From: Candidatus Pelagibacter ubique HIMB058 | Lineage (GTDB): Bacteria; Pseudomonadota; Alphaproteobacteria; Pelagibacterales; Pelagibacteraceae | Assembly: GCA_000419545.1 (NCBI GenBank) | Contig: ATTF01000006.1 | Span: 1-51,483, forward strand | DNA: 51,483 nt | Reading direction: 5' to 3' | In this document: piece by piece, positions 7,509 through 16,735 of the stretch | Position numbering within the stretch: position 1 is the stretch's first letter | How the letters are laid out: each line of letters opens with the position of its first letter | The notes under the pieces: model-generated | The model's input: only the letters and a program-made list of their open reading frames with translations | What the model was told of the DNA's origin: nothing | Databases searched by the model: none | Made by a program: the position numbers and the translations under genes

Positions 7509-10388
7509 TTAGGCAGTTTTTTTCATTGAGTTATCACCTATGATTTCTTTAAGAAATTTACCGGTAAAACTCTCTTTTACTTCAGCTACTTTTTCAGGAG
7601 TACCTTCAGCTATGATTCTACCACCATTTATGCCACCCTCAGGACCCATATCGATTATATGATCTGCTGTTTTTATAACATCAAGATTATGTTCAATTAC
7701 AACAACAGTATTTCCAGTATTAGCAAAAGCTTGAAGAATTTCTAATAGTTTTTTTATATCATGTGAGTGTAGGCCGGTCGTGGGCTCATCTAAAATGTAT
7801 AATGTTCTTCCAGTTGGTCTTTTTGATAATTCCTTAGCTAGTTTAATTCTTTGAGCTTCACCGCCTGATAGCGTGGTAGCTTGTTGACCAATTTTCATGT
7901 AGCCTAAACCTACATGTTTAAGTGTGATCAATTTTGATCTGATACTTTGTATATTTTCAAAAAATTCACATCCTTCATCAACAGTCATATCTAAAACATC
8001 TGCTATATTTTTATTTTTGAATCTAATTTCTAAAGTTTCTCTGTTGTACCTAGCTCCTTTACATGTATCACACGGTATAAAAACATCAGGCAGAAAATGC
8101 ATTTCATAAGTGATTACACCGTCTCCTTCACATGTTTCACATCTTCCGCCTTTTACATTAAAAGAATATCTTCCAACTTTATAACCACGTGCTTTTGACT
8201 CAGGTAATCCCGCAAACCAATCTCTAATTGGACCAAACGCACCTGTGTAAGTAGCTGGGTTTGATCTAGGCGTTCTTCCAATAGGGGATTGATCTATATC
8301 TATAATTTTATCAATTAATTCTGTTCCTTTAAAACCCGTAAAAGCTTTAGGAACTTTACGGCTTTTATTTTTATTCAAAAGTAAATTAAACGCGTTATAA
8401 AGGGTGTGCAATATTAAAGTAGATTTTCCACTTCCAGAAACTCCAGTTACACAAGTAAAAGTTCCAACTGGTATTTTTAAATTTACTTTTTTTAAATTAT
8501 TTCCACTTGCTCCACTTATTTCAATAAACCTTCCATTTTTAGCTAATCTACGTTTTTTTGGAACGGCTATATATTTTTTTCCAGATAAATAATCTCCAGT
8601 AATACTTTTTTGATTTTGAATTATTTGTTTAACAGTTCCGTCTGCAACAATTTGACCTCCATTTAGTCCTGCTTCAGGTCCTATATCAATAATATGATCA
8701 GAATTTTCCATTGTTTCAATATCATGCTCTACAACAATTACTGTATTTCCAAGATCTCTTAATTTTTTCAAAGCTTTAATAAGTTTTTTATTATCTCTTT
8801 GATGTAAACCAATCGATGGTTCATCAAGTACATAAAGAACCCCTGTCAAACCCGAACCTATTTGCGATGCCAATCTAATTCTTTGTGCTTCACCCCCTGA
8901 TAAGGTACCTGACTCTCTTGATAGTGTTAGGTAGTTCAAACCAACATTTAGTAAAAAATTTAATCTTTCATTTATTTCTTTTAAAATGTGCTGCGCAATT
9001 TTATTTTCTCTTTCTGTTAATACGTTTTGAAGATTTTCAAACCATTTTTGGGCATCATCAATAGATTTTTCTGTTACTTCACTGATATTTAATTTATTAA
9101 TTTTTACACAAAGAGCTTCATCTTTTAATCTCATGCCTTTGCACTTTTCACATTTTGTTTCGCTTTGATATTGAGAAATCTCTTCTCTTTTCCACTCGCT
9201 GTCAGTTTCTAAATATCTTCTTTCTAAATTATTAACTACTCCTTCAAATGTTTTTTTTGTTGTATAAGCTTCATAACCATCGTCATAAGAAAATTTTATT
9301 TCATCTTCATCTGATCCAAATAAAATAACATCTTGTACTTTTTTCGGTATTTTTCTCCATGGATCACTCATTGAGATTTTATAGTGCTTAGCTAAAGAGG
9401 CTAATGTTTGGGCATAGTACATGGAAGTAGATTTCGCCCAAGGTTCAATAGCACCATCTTGAAGACTTTTTTTTGGATCTGATACTACTAAGTTAGGATC
9501 TACATTAAGACTGTGACCTATACCTTCACATTCTTCACAAGCTCCATAGGGTGAATTAAAAGAGAAAAGTCTAGGTTCAATTTCCTCTATGGTAAAACCA
9601 CTCTCTGGACATGAAAACTTAGACGAGAATGTTACAGATTCTAACTTTCTAAATTTTTTTGGCAAAGTCTCATTTTCATACTCTACAACCAATAAACCGT
9701 TTGAGAGATTAACAGCAGTTTCAACACTATCTGCTAATCTATTTCCAAGACTTGAGTTAAGAATTACTCTATCAACAACTATTGAAATTTCATGTTTTAA
9801 CTTTTTATTTAAATTTGGAGATTCATCAATATTTAAGTATTTTCCGTTAACCTTAATTTTGGTGAAACCTCGCTTTTTATAATTTAGAATTTCTTTTTTA
9901 TATTCTCCTTTTCTACCTCTTACAATTGGTGCTAAAAGATAGATAGTGCTATCCTTAGGTAATTTTTTAATCTTATCTACCATCTCACTTATTGGCTGTG
10001 AAACTATAGGTTTACCGGTGAACGGTGAGTAGGGTATTCCAACTCTTGCAAACAATACTCTCATATAATCGTATATTTCTGTAACTGTAGCTACTGTTGA
10101 CCTTGGATTTTTTGAAGTATTTTTTTGCTCAATTGAAATTGCCGGACTTAATCCTTCAATGAGATCGACTTTTGGCTTTTTCATTTTGTCTAAAAATTGT
10201 CTAGCATAAGATGATAGACTTTCTACATATCTTCGCTGTCCCTCAGCGTAAATTGTATCAAAAGCTAAAGATGACTTACCTGACCCAGACAGACCAGTTA
10301 TTACAACTAATTTCTCTTTTGGTATTTCAAGAGAAACATTTTTTAAATTGTGTTCTTTTGCGCCTTTTACAACGATTTTTTTCAACAT
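7509..10388 (-). CDS. uvrA: Excinuclease ABC subunit A
   Basis: The 959-residue UvrA is the damage-sensing ATPase of nucleotide excision repair, acting as a dimer with UvrB. Two ABC modules are visible: Walker A GLSGSGKS at residues 32-39 and GVSGSGKS in the second half, each with its LSGGEAQRI(R/K)LA signature and LDEP Walker B. The C-terminal zinc site CETCEGDG...CDTCKG is intact. In the first zinc site one position reads CPESG, where CPxCG is usual, leaving three of four Cys. Length is normal. No alphaproteobacterial SOS box (GTTC-N7-GTTC) is visible upstream. Confidence 0.97.
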   Translation of the reverse strand: MLKKIVVKGAKEHNLKNVSLEIPKEKLVVITGLSGSGKSSLAFDTIYAEGQRRYVESLSSYARQFLDKMKKPKVDLIEGLSPAISIEQKNTSKNPRSTVATVTEIYDYMRVLFARVGIPYSPFTGKPIVSQPISEMVDKIKKLPKDSTIYLLAPIVRGRKGEYKKEILNYKKRGFTKIKVNGKYLNIDESPNLNKKLKHEISIVVDRVILNSSLGNRLADSVETAVNLSNGLLVVEYENETLPKKFRKLESVTFSSKFSCPESGFTIEEIEPRLFSFNSPYGACEECEGIGHSLNVDPNLVVSDPKKSLQDGAIEPWAKSTSMYYAQTLASLAKHYKISMSDPWRKIPKKVQDVILFGSDEDEIKFSYDDGYEAYTTKKTFEGVVNNLERRYLETDSEWKREEISQYQSETKCEKCKGMRLKDEALCVKINKLNISEVTEKSIDDAQKWFENLQNVLTERENKIAQHILKEINERLNFLLNVGLNYLTLSRESGTLSGGEAQRIRLASQIGSGLTGVLYVLDEPSIGLHQRDNKKLIKALKKLRDLGNTVIVVEHDIETMENSDHIIDIGPEAGLNGGQIVADGTVKQIIQNQKSITGDYLSGKKYIAVPKKRRLAKNGRFIEISGASGNNLKKVNLKIPVGTFTCVTGVSGSGKSTLILHTLYNAFNLLLNKNKSRKVPKAFTGFKGTELIDKIIDIDQSPIGRTPRSNPATYTGAFGPIRDWFAGLPESKARGYKVGRYSFNVKGGRCETCEGDGVITYEMHFLPDVFIPCDTCKGARYNRETLEIRFKNKNIADVLDMTVDEGCEFFENIQSIRSKLITLKHVGLGYMKIGQQATTLSGGEAQRIKLAKELSKRPTGRTLYILDEPTTGLHSHDIKKLLEILQAFANTGNTVVVIEHNLDVIKTADHIIDMGPEGGINGGRIIAEGTPEKVAEVKESFTGKFLKEIIGDNSMKKTA

Positions 10389-10408
10389 ATTTTTTTTCTA
10401 ATTAAACA

Positions 10409-10438
10409 TTGATCTTATATTTATTAGCTTAATATGAT
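10409..10438 (+). promoter_or_regulatory. Candidate sigma-70-type promoter for ssb-gyrA
   Basis: In the 100-base gap between divergent uvrA and ssb there is TTGATC (10409-10414), an 18-base spacer and TATGAT (10433-10438), oriented toward ssb. The match to TTGACA/TATAAT is fair, but the region is so A+T-rich that chance matches are likely. It would leave a 5' leader of about 45 bases. Confidence 0.3.
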
Positions 10439-10488
10439 ATAAATTTATCACTTTAATAAATAAATAATCAAAACTTAATCAAATTAAT

Positions 10489-10947
10489 ATGGCAGGAAGT
10501 TTAAATAAAGTTCAATTAATAGGTCGTTTAGGCGCAGATCCAGAAATTAAGCAAATGGTAAATGGTAAAAGTGTTGCAAGGCTGAGTATTGCTACAAGCC
10601 AAAGCTGGAAAGATAAGTCAAGCGGTGAAAGAAAAGAAAAAACAGAGTGGCACAGAGTAGTAATATTCAATGAGGGTTTAGTAAATGTAGTTCAGCAATA
10701 TGTAAAAAAAGGTGCTAATGTTTATATAGAGGGTGCATTAAGTACAAGAAAATGGAAAGACGAAGCAACTGGTCAAGATAAATATTCTACAGAAATAGTT
10801 CTACAAGGTTATAATTCAAGTTTAACAATGCTAGACAGCAGAGGAAATAGTAGTAATTCAAATCTAATATCAGATAATAAAAGTGCTTTACCCAATGATA
10901 ACCTAAGTCAAGATAATTCTGATTTAGATGATGAAATTCCTTTCTAA
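10489..10947 (+). CDS. ssb: Single-stranded DNA-binding protein
   Basis: The 152-residue protein has the SSB OB-fold (about residues 5-112: LNKVQLIGRLGADPEIK, TEWHRVVIFNEGLVNVVQQYVKKG, and IEGALSTRKWKD) and ends in the acidic tip DLDDEIPF, which recruits replication and repair partners. It coats single-stranded DNA as a tetramer. It is divergent from uvrA and directly precedes gyrA by 6 bases, so replication genes are co-transcribed here. The linker is Asn/Ser-rich and short. Confidence 0.97.
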   Translation: MAGSLNKVQLIGRLGADPEIKQMVNGKSVARLSIATSQSWKDKSSGERKEKTEWHRVVIFNEGLVNVVQQYVKKGANVYIEGALSTRKWKDEATGQDKYSTEIVLQGYNSSLTMLDSRGNSSNSNLISDNKSALPNDNLSQDNSDLDDEIPF

Positions 10948-10953
10948 TATTTC

Positions 10954-13524
10954 ATGGAAAAAAATACGGTAACGAACAAAACATTCAAACCTATATTCGT
11001 TCAAGATGAGATGAGTTCTTCTTATCTATCTTACGCTATGAGCGTAATTGTAAGCAGGGCATTACCAGACGTTAGAGACGGTTTAAAACCAGTTCACCGA
11101 AGAATAATTTATGCAATGTATAAAGGAGGGTACGACTGGTCGAAACCCTTCAGGAAATCAGCTCGTATAGTGGGAGATGTTATTGGTAAATATCATCCAC
11201 ACGGAGATCAATCTGTTTATGATGCTTTAGTAAGATTGGTTCAAGATTTTTCAATGAGTGTTCCATTAATATCTGGCCAAGGAAACTTTGGTTCTATTGA
11301 CGGGGATCCACCAGCAGCAATGAGGTACACGGAGACTAAACTTGGAAAAATTGCTCAATTTTTAACTGAAGATTTAGAAAAAAATACTGTTTCTTATCGA
11401 AGTAATTATGATGAAACTGAGAAAGAACCTGAGGTCTTACCATCTCAATATCCAAATATTTTAGTAAATGGCGCAGGGGGGATTGCAGTTGGAATGGCTA
11501 CAAGTATACCCCCACATAATCTTGGTGAAATAATTAATGGCACGATAGCTTATATTAATAATAAAGACATCACAGTTGCGCAATTGATGAAGCACATTCC
11601 TGGACCTGATTTTCCGACTGGCGGGATAATAATAGGAAAAGATATTATTAAACAAGGATATAATAAAGGAAGAGGTTCATTTAAGATTAGAGGTGAAATA
11701 GAATTTGAAGATAAAAAAGGTGGCAGAGATATTTTAATAATCAAATCAATTCCATATCAAGTTAATAAATCTATATTAATAGAAAAAATTGCACAATTAG
11801 TTAGGGACAAAAAAATTGAAGGAATAAGAGATATTAGAGATGAATCTAACCGTGAAGGTATTAGAGTAGTTATAGAATTAAGAAAAGGTGTTGAGCCCGA
11901 AACAATTAGAAGACAACTTTATAAATTAACTAACATAGAAAGTTCATTTGGTTTTAATACATTAGCTATAGTTAACAACAAACCGAAAATTTTAAATCTT
12001 AAAGAATTTATTTCTGAATTTTTAAAGTTCAGAGAAGACACTGTCATTAAAAGAGTAAAATTTGATTTAAAAAAAGCAGAAGAAAGAGCTCACATATTAA
12101 TTGGTCTTGCTACTGCTGTTGAAAATATTGATGAAATAATTAAAATTATTAAAAACTCTAAGGATACAGAGACAGCTAAAAAAAATTTACTTACGAAAAA
12201 ATGGAAAATTAAAAAAAGTACAAAACTAATATCTCTAATTGAAAAAAAGAAAAATATTACGAGTTACTCACTATCAAATGAACAAGTAAATGCAATTTTA
12301 GAATTAAGATTACAAAAACTTACTGCATATGGAATAGCTGAAATTGAAAATGAAATTAGTAAATTAGCTGAGCTTATTGTTCAATATAATAAAATAATTA
12401 ATTCTAAAAAAGAACTTTATAAGCTTATCGTTAAAGAATTAGAAAATATAAAAGATAAATTTGCATCCCCAAGAAAGACACAAATTATTGATGCTGTTCT
12501 TAATTACAATATTGAAGAAACTATCCAAAAAGAGTCTGTAGTTATAAGTATTACAAATCAAGGTTATATCAAAAGAAGTCCATTGAGCTCTCTGAAAGCT
12601 CAAAAAAGAGGCGGAAAAGGAAAAACTGGCATATCCACGAGAGAAGAAGATTTTGTTGTACAAATTTTTACCGCTAATACTCACACACCTGTATTATTTT
12701 TTTCTACGCAAGGATTAGTTTATAAAATTAAAGCGCACAAAATACCAGAAGGGACTGCAGCTTCAAAAGGAAAATCTATATTTAATATTTTACCTCTTAA
12801 AAGTCACCACTCTATTAGCTCTATAATGCCCTTGCCTGAAGATGAGGCAGAATGGAAAAATTTAATGGTAGTTTTTGCTACATCAAAAGGAAATGTAAGA
12901 AAAAATACCTTAGAGGATTTTATCAATATTAATAATAGCGGAAAAATAGCGATGAAATTAGACCAAGACGATAAAATTATAGGTGTAAAGATTTGCAAAG
13001 ATGATCAAGATATTTTGCTTAGCACTCAATTTGGTAAATGTATAAGATTCAAATCAAAAAAATTAAGATTATTTAAAGGCAGATCTTCCAAAGGAATAAA
13101 AGGAATTCAACTTAAAGAAAAAGATAAGGTAATTTCTCTTTCAATTTTAGATAATACTAAGATAGATGCTAAGACAATTAGCAAGGATAAAAAAATTAAA
13201 AGTGGTGTAGATAAATTCATTTTATCTGTTTCCGAAAATGGTTATGGTAAGCGTTCATCATATCTTGATTACAGAGTTACAAATAGAGGTGGTAAAGGCA
13301 TAATAGGGATTATTAATTCCCCTAGAAATGGCAACATTTCTTCTACATTAGTAGTTAATGATAACGATGAAATAATATTATCAACCGATAAAGGAAGTAT
13401 CATGCGTTGTGCTGTAAAAGAAATTAGAGTTGCTGGTCGAAACACACAAGGTGTGCGGATAAAAAGTTTAAAAGGTACGGAAAAAGTAGTTTCAGTTATT
13501 AAAATTGAAGATAATATAAAATAA
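10954..13524 (+). CDS. gyrA: DNA gyrase subunit A
   Basis: The 856-residue protein is the DNA-cleaving subunit of gyrase, which introduces negative supercoils. The catalytic Tyr is Y125 in AAMRYTE. A GyrA box, QKRGGKG, begins the C-terminal DNA-wrapping domain, which distinguishes it from ParC. In the quinolone-resistance region HPHGDQSVYD the position equivalent to E. coli Ser83 is Gln86, while Asp87 is retained as Asp90. It abuts coaD with no spacer (stop at 13522-13524, ATG at 13525). Length is normal. Confidence 0.96.
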   Translation: MEKNTVTNKTFKPIFVQDEMSSSYLSYAMSVIVSRALPDVRDGLKPVHRRIIYAMYKGGYDWSKPFRKSARIVGDVIGKYHPHGDQSVYDALVRLVQDFSMSVPLISGQGNFGSIDGDPPAAMRYTETKLGKIAQFLTEDLEKNTVSYRSNYDETEKEPEVLPSQYPNILVNGAGGIAVGMATSIPPHNLGEIINGTIAYINNKDITVAQLMKHIPGPDFPTGGIIIGKDIIKQGYNKGRGSFKIRGEIEFEDKKGGRDILIIKSIPYQVNKSILIEKIAQLVRDKKIEGIRDIRDESNREGIRVVIELRKGVEPETIRRQLYKLTNIESSFGFNTLAIVNNKPKILNLKEFISEFLKFREDTVIKRVKFDLKKAEERAHILIGLATAVENIDEIIKIIKNSKDTETAKKNLLTKKWKIKKSTKLISLIEKKKNITSYSLSNEQVNAILELRLQKLTAYGIAEIENEISKLAELIVQYNKIINSKKELYKLIVKELENIKDKFASPRKTQIIDAVLNYNIEETIQKESVVISITNQGYIKRSPLSSLKAQKRGGKGKTGISTREEDFVVQIFTANTHTPVLFFSTQGLVYKIKAHKIPEGTAASKGKSIFNILPLKSHHSISSIMPLPEDEAEWKNLMVVFATSKGNVRKNTLEDFININNSGKIAMKLDQDDKIIGVKICKDDQDILLSTQFGKCIRFKSKKLRLFKGRSSKGIKGIQLKEKDKVISLSILDNTKIDAKTISKDKKIKSGVDKFILSVSENGYGKRSSYLDYRVTNRGGKGIIGIINSPRNGNISSTLVVNDNDEIILSTDKGSIMRCAVKEIRVAGRNTQGVRIKSLKGTEKVVSVIKIEDNIK

Positions 13525-14013
13525 ATGAATACAGCTATTTATCCAGGAACTTTCGATCCAATAACTTTTGGACATATTGATGTTATTAAAAAATCATTAA
13601 ATATATTTGATAAAGTTATTGTTGCAACTACGGATAATGTTAATAAGCACTATCATTTTTCAATAAATGAAAGACTAGATATAATTAATAATTCTCTTTT
13701 TAAAGATTTAAAATTAAATAAAAAAAAAATTAAAATTATAAGTTTTGATAATCTTACAATAGATCTTTGTAAAAAATTTAAAGCTAATACTATAATCAGA
13801 GGTCTAAGAGCAGTTTCAGATTTTGAGTATGAATTTCAATTAGCTGGAATGAACAAAAAACTTAACTCTAAAATAGAAACTATGTTTTTAATGTCAGATG
13901 TTGAAAATCAAATTATTTCTTCTAAATTTGTAAAAGAAATTGCAAGTCTAGGAGGAAATATTAATAGATTTGTGACGAAATCAACTGTAAAAATGTTAAA
14001 AAATAAAATTTAA
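13525..14013 (+). CDS. coaD: Phosphopantetheine adenylyltransferase
   Basis: The 162-residue nucleotidyltransferase converts 4'-phosphopantetheine and ATP to dephospho-CoA, the penultimate step of coenzyme A synthesis. It has YPGTFDPITFGHIDVI at the N-terminus (the T/HxGH nucleotide site), IIRGLRAVSDFEYEFQLAGMN in the middle, and SSKFVKEIA near residue 133. Length is typical. It is sandwiched between gyrA and a cyclophilin gene, with which it shares one base (TAATG). gyrA-coaD-ppi is a familiar alphaproteobacterial order. Confidence 0.95.
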   Translation: MNTAIYPGTFDPITFGHIDVIKKSLNIFDKVIVATTDNVNKHYHFSINERLDIINNSLFKDLKLNKKKIKIISFDNLTIDLCKKFKANTIIRGLRAVSDFEYEFQLAGMNKKLNSKIETMFLMSDVENQIISSKFVKEIASLGGNINRFVTKSTVKMLKNKI

Positions 14014-14567
14014 TGAAGAAATTTTTTTATTTATTTGTACTAATTTTTAGTTTATCTGCTAGTTTATCAGCGAAAGCAAATATTATGATTTTAAAATTAA
14101 CTTACGGTGACGTTGAAATAGAACTTTATCCAGAAAAAGCACCAAATCATGTAAAACGATTTAAAGAATTAGCTGACTCTGGAAAATATGATGGAGTAGT
14201 CTTTCATAGAGTGATAGATGGCTTCATGGCACAAACAGGTGACGTAAAGTTTGGTAATACTAACAGTCCAGATTTTAATCTATCTTTAGCTGGCACCGGA
14301 GGATCAGATCTGCCAAATTTAAAAGCAGAGTTTACCGATATAGCTCACACTAGAGGAATTTTATCTGCCGCTAGATCTGCAGACCCTGATAGTGCTAATA
14401 GTCAATTTTTTATTTGTTTCGATTCAGCTCCACATTTAGATAGACAATATTCTGCTTTTGGAAAAGTAATTAAAGGTATGGAATTTATTGATATGATAAA
14501 AAAAGGTGACCCTAATAGTGGTGCTGTTCCAGATCCTGATAAAATAATTTCTTTAAAATCAAAATAG
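14013..14567 (+). CDS. Periplasmic cyclophilin-type peptidyl-prolyl isomerase
   Basis: The 184-residue protein starts with a signal peptide (MKKFFYLFVLIFSLSASLSAKA, cleavage after about residue 22) and continues with a bacterial cyclophilin domain: VVFHRVIDGFMAQTGD contains the catalytic Arg, SANSQFFICF the substrate pocket, and YSAFGKVIKGME the C-terminal part. It should catalyse prolyl cis-trans isomerisation during folding of exported proteins. It overlaps coaD by one base and precedes tgt by 5 bases. ppiA-like or ppiB-like naming is ambiguous, so no symbol is given. Confidence 0.93.
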   Translation: MKKFFYLFVLIFSLSASLSAKANIMILKLTYGDVEIELYPEKAPNHVKRFKELADSGKYDGVVFHRVIDGFMAQTGDVKFGNTNSPDFNLSLAGTGGSDLPNLKAEFTDIAHTRGILSAARSADPDSANSQFFICFDSAPHLDRQYSAFGKVIKGMEFIDMIKKGDPNSGAVPDPDKIISLKSK

Positions 14568-14572
14568 TTTAA

Positions 14573-15688
14573 ATGCTCAAAAAAGAATTTTCTTTTGAGT
14601 TAATCACTCAAGACGATAAAGCTCGTTTAGGTAAAATAAATACACCAAGAGGAAAAATTGATACACCAGCTTTTATGCCGGTTGGTACTCAAGGTACAGT
14701 AAAAGGAGTATTCACTGATGATATTTTAAAGACAAATACTCAAATTATTTTGGGTAACACATATCATCTTTTACTAAGACCAGGTATTGAAATACTAAAT
14801 CAATTTAATGGAATTCATAATTTTATGAATTGGAACAAACCTATTCTTACGGATTCCGGTGGTTACCAAATAATGTCTTTATCTAAATTTAATAAAATTG
14901 ATGAAAATTTAGGAGCTATATTTTCTTCACACTTAGATGGAAAAAAAATAATATTAAGTCCAGAAAAAAGCATTCAGGTTCAAAAAAGTATAAATTCAGA
15001 TATTTTAATGGTTCTTGATGAATGCCCTAAATTGACTTTAGATAAAAAAATTTTATCTAAAGCAATAGACGTTTCTACAAAGTGGGCAGCAAGAAGTAAA
15101 ATAGAGTTTGGAAATGATAAATCTAAAGCTTTATTTGGTATAACTCAAGGTGGCTTATATAAAGATCTAAGATTAGAGAGTATTGAAAAATTAATTAAAA
15201 TTGATTTTAATGGATACGCAATGGGTGGTTTAGCTGTTGGCGAAAAACAGTCTGATATGTTTCAAATCTTAAATGAAACTGTCAATTATCTCCCAAAAAA
15301 TAAGCCAAGATATTTAATGGGTGTAGGTACTCCCTCAGATATTTTGGGTGCAGTCAATGAAGGTATAGACATGTTTGATTGTGTAATGCCTACAAGATCA
15401 GGCAGAACAGGTTTAGCCTTCACTTGGGAAGGAAAGATTAATTTAAAAAATTCTAAATATCAAAATGATAAGACACCTTTAGATGAAAATTGCACTATCA
15501 GAGATTTAAATAAATATTCGAAAAGTTACCTAAATCATTTAATCAAATCTAATGAAATGATGGCTTCCATGCTCATTTCATTGCATAATATTAATTTTTA
15601 CCAACAATTTATGCGCGAAATAAGAAAAAATATAAAAGAAGGCACATTTAAATCTTTTTACAAAAAAAATATAAAATTATTTAATTAA
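14573..15688 (+). CDS. tgt: Queuine/preQ1 tRNA-ribosyltransferase with a degenerate zinc site
   Basis: The 371-residue TIM-barrel enzyme exchanges guanine-34 for preQ1 in tRNAs with GUN anticodons during queuosine formation. Visible features are GNTYHLLLRPG (61-71), the acid D94 in TDSGGYQ, GGLAVGE (218-224) and the nucleophile D269 in GIDMFDCVMPTR. The zinc ligands normally read CxCxxC plus a His; here only C307 and H338 remain, with I309 and L312 at the other two positions. The remainder looks intact and full length, so this may be a zinc-free variant. It closes the ssb-gyrA-coaD run. Confidence 0.92.
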   Translation: MLKKEFSFELITQDDKARLGKINTPRGKIDTPAFMPVGTQGTVKGVFTDDILKTNTQIILGNTYHLLLRPGIEILNQFNGIHNFMNWNKPILTDSGGYQIMSLSKFNKIDENLGAIFSSHLDGKKIILSPEKSIQVQKSINSDILMVLDECPKLTLDKKILSKAIDVSTKWAARSKIEFGNDKSKALFGITQGGLYKDLRLESIEKLIKIDFNGYAMGGLAVGEKQSDMFQILNETVNYLPKNKPRYLMGVGTPSDILGAVNEGIDMFDCVMPTRSGRTGLAFTWEGKINLKNSKYQNDKTPLDENCTIRDLNKYSKSYLNHLIKSNEMMASMLISLHNINFYQQFMREIRKNIKEGTFKSFYKKNIKLFN

Positions 15689-15732
15689 TTATTTGAAATC
15701 TTCAATATAAGTATATAAAAGATCTTTTTTAA

Positions 15733-15808
15733 GGGCCCTTAGCTCAGTTGGTAGAGCACCTCCCTTTTAAGGAGGGTGTCGATGGTTCGAGTCCATCAGG
15801 GCTCACCA
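15733..15808 (+). tRNA. tRNA-Lys (UUU)
   Basis: The cloverleaf folds with acceptor stem GGGCCCT/AGGGCTC (one G-T pair), D arm AGCTCAGTTGGTAGAGC, anticodon stem CCTCC/GGAGG enclosing the loop CTTTTAA (anticodon TTT), T arm with GGTTCGAGTCC, and an encoded CCA at 15806-15808. The gene sits 44 bases after tgt and ends 1 base before the stop of the convergent M48 protease gene. Confidence 0.98.
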
Positions 15809-15809
15809 A

Positions 15810-16643
15810 TTATGTTTTAATTGGTGGATATTTAATTATTACTTCACTAATCCAATTATTTAAATTTTCAATTCTTTTTTTACTACTTGGATGTGTACTT
15901 AAAAATACTGGGGGTTCCTTACCTTTATTTTTTTCCGCCATACGTTCCCAGAGTTTTACCGACTCTCTAATATCATATCCTGATAATGATGAAAAAATTA
16001 AACCTAGATAATCTGCCTCTGTTTCTTGTTTTCTTCCAAATGGATTCATAATGCCTAGTTGAAATATATCCAAACCAGTGTTTTGTCCTACTGTATTTCT
16101 TGTTCTATTTATAGCTCCACCTAAAAAAATATCTGCAACAGTTGTACTTAAATTTATTGTCATTGCGTGACTCATTCTTTCAACAGAGTGTCTTGCAACA
16201 GCATGAGCTATTTCATGACCCATAACAACTGAAAGAGCATTTGTATTTTTTGTTACTTTAAGTAGACCTGTATACACAGCAATCTTACCACCAGGCATAC
16301 ACCATGCATTAATAACTTTATCATTATCTACTAAAACATAATCCCATCCAAAATTTCTAGTAGGATCATCTTTGCCTTGACTTTCAAAAAAAGAACTTAC
16401 CGCCAATTCCATTTTTTTACCTATTTCTCTTATTTCTTTTAACTGAGATCCAGAGGTAATTAATTTTGTTTTAGCTCTAAATTGTTCATATGCAGCAGCA
16501 GCTTGCGAGTTAATTCTAGACTCTGGAATTATACTAAGTTGCTTGCGTTCAGTAATTGGAACAGTGGAGCAAGAAGGCAAAAGTAAAGAACAGCATCCAC
16601 AACCAAAATAGCCAAGAAATTTACGTCTGTTTATGTTATACAT
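15810..16643 (-). CDS. M48 family metalloprotease with a twin-arginine lipoprotein signal
   Basis: The 277-residue protein carries the gluzincin motif HEIAH at residues 143-147 (catalytic E144), with a likely third zinc ligand in KQETEADYLG. The N-terminus reads NRRKFLGYFGCGCC followed by LLPSC; the RRKFL resembles a Tat motif and C25 fits a lipobox. It is therefore probably exported folded and lipid-anchored in the cell envelope. Related M48 lipoproteins take part in outer-membrane quality control. It converges on tRNA-Lys. Substrate is unknown. Confidence 0.88.
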   Translation of the reverse strand: MYNINRRKFLGYFGCGCCSLLLPSCSTVPITERKQLSIIPESRINSQAAAAYEQFRAKTKLITSGSQLKEIREIGKKMELAVSSFFESQGKDDPTRNFGWDYVLVDNDKVINAWCMPGGKIAVYTGLLKVTKNTNALSVVMGHEIAHAVARHSVERMSHAMTINLSTTVADIFLGGAINRTRNTVGQNTGLDIFQLGIMNPFGRKQETEADYLGLIFSSLSGYDIRESVKLWERMAEKNKGKEPPVFLSTHPSSKKRIENLNNWISEVIIKYPPIKT

Positions 16644-16654
16644 ATGATAGATTC

Positions 16655-16732
16655 ATGATTTTAAATAATAAAATTTTAATTGCAATTTTTATTTTGATAA
16701 TAGTTTTTATTATTTACTCAAGTTATGCTTAA
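16655..16732 (+). CDS. Candidate 25-residue single-pass membrane peptide
   Basis: A small frame starts with ATG at 16655 and ends with TAA at 16730-16732, 3 bases before the DUF502 gene. The product (MILNNKILIAIFILIIVFII, then YSSYA) is almost entirely one hydrophobic helix with two Asn and one Lys at the N-terminus. It fills most of the gap between the divergent M48 gene and 16736. Hydrophobic codons are common by chance in A+T-rich DNA, so translation is uncertain; close spacing to the next gene is the main support. Confidence 0.35.
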   Translation: MILNNKILIAIFILIIVFIIYSSYA

Positions 16733-16735
16733 TAA

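Noticed and set aside
10389-10488. SOS box in the uvrA/ssb gap
   Set aside because: No GTTC-N7-GTTC pattern is present; LexA control is not supported.
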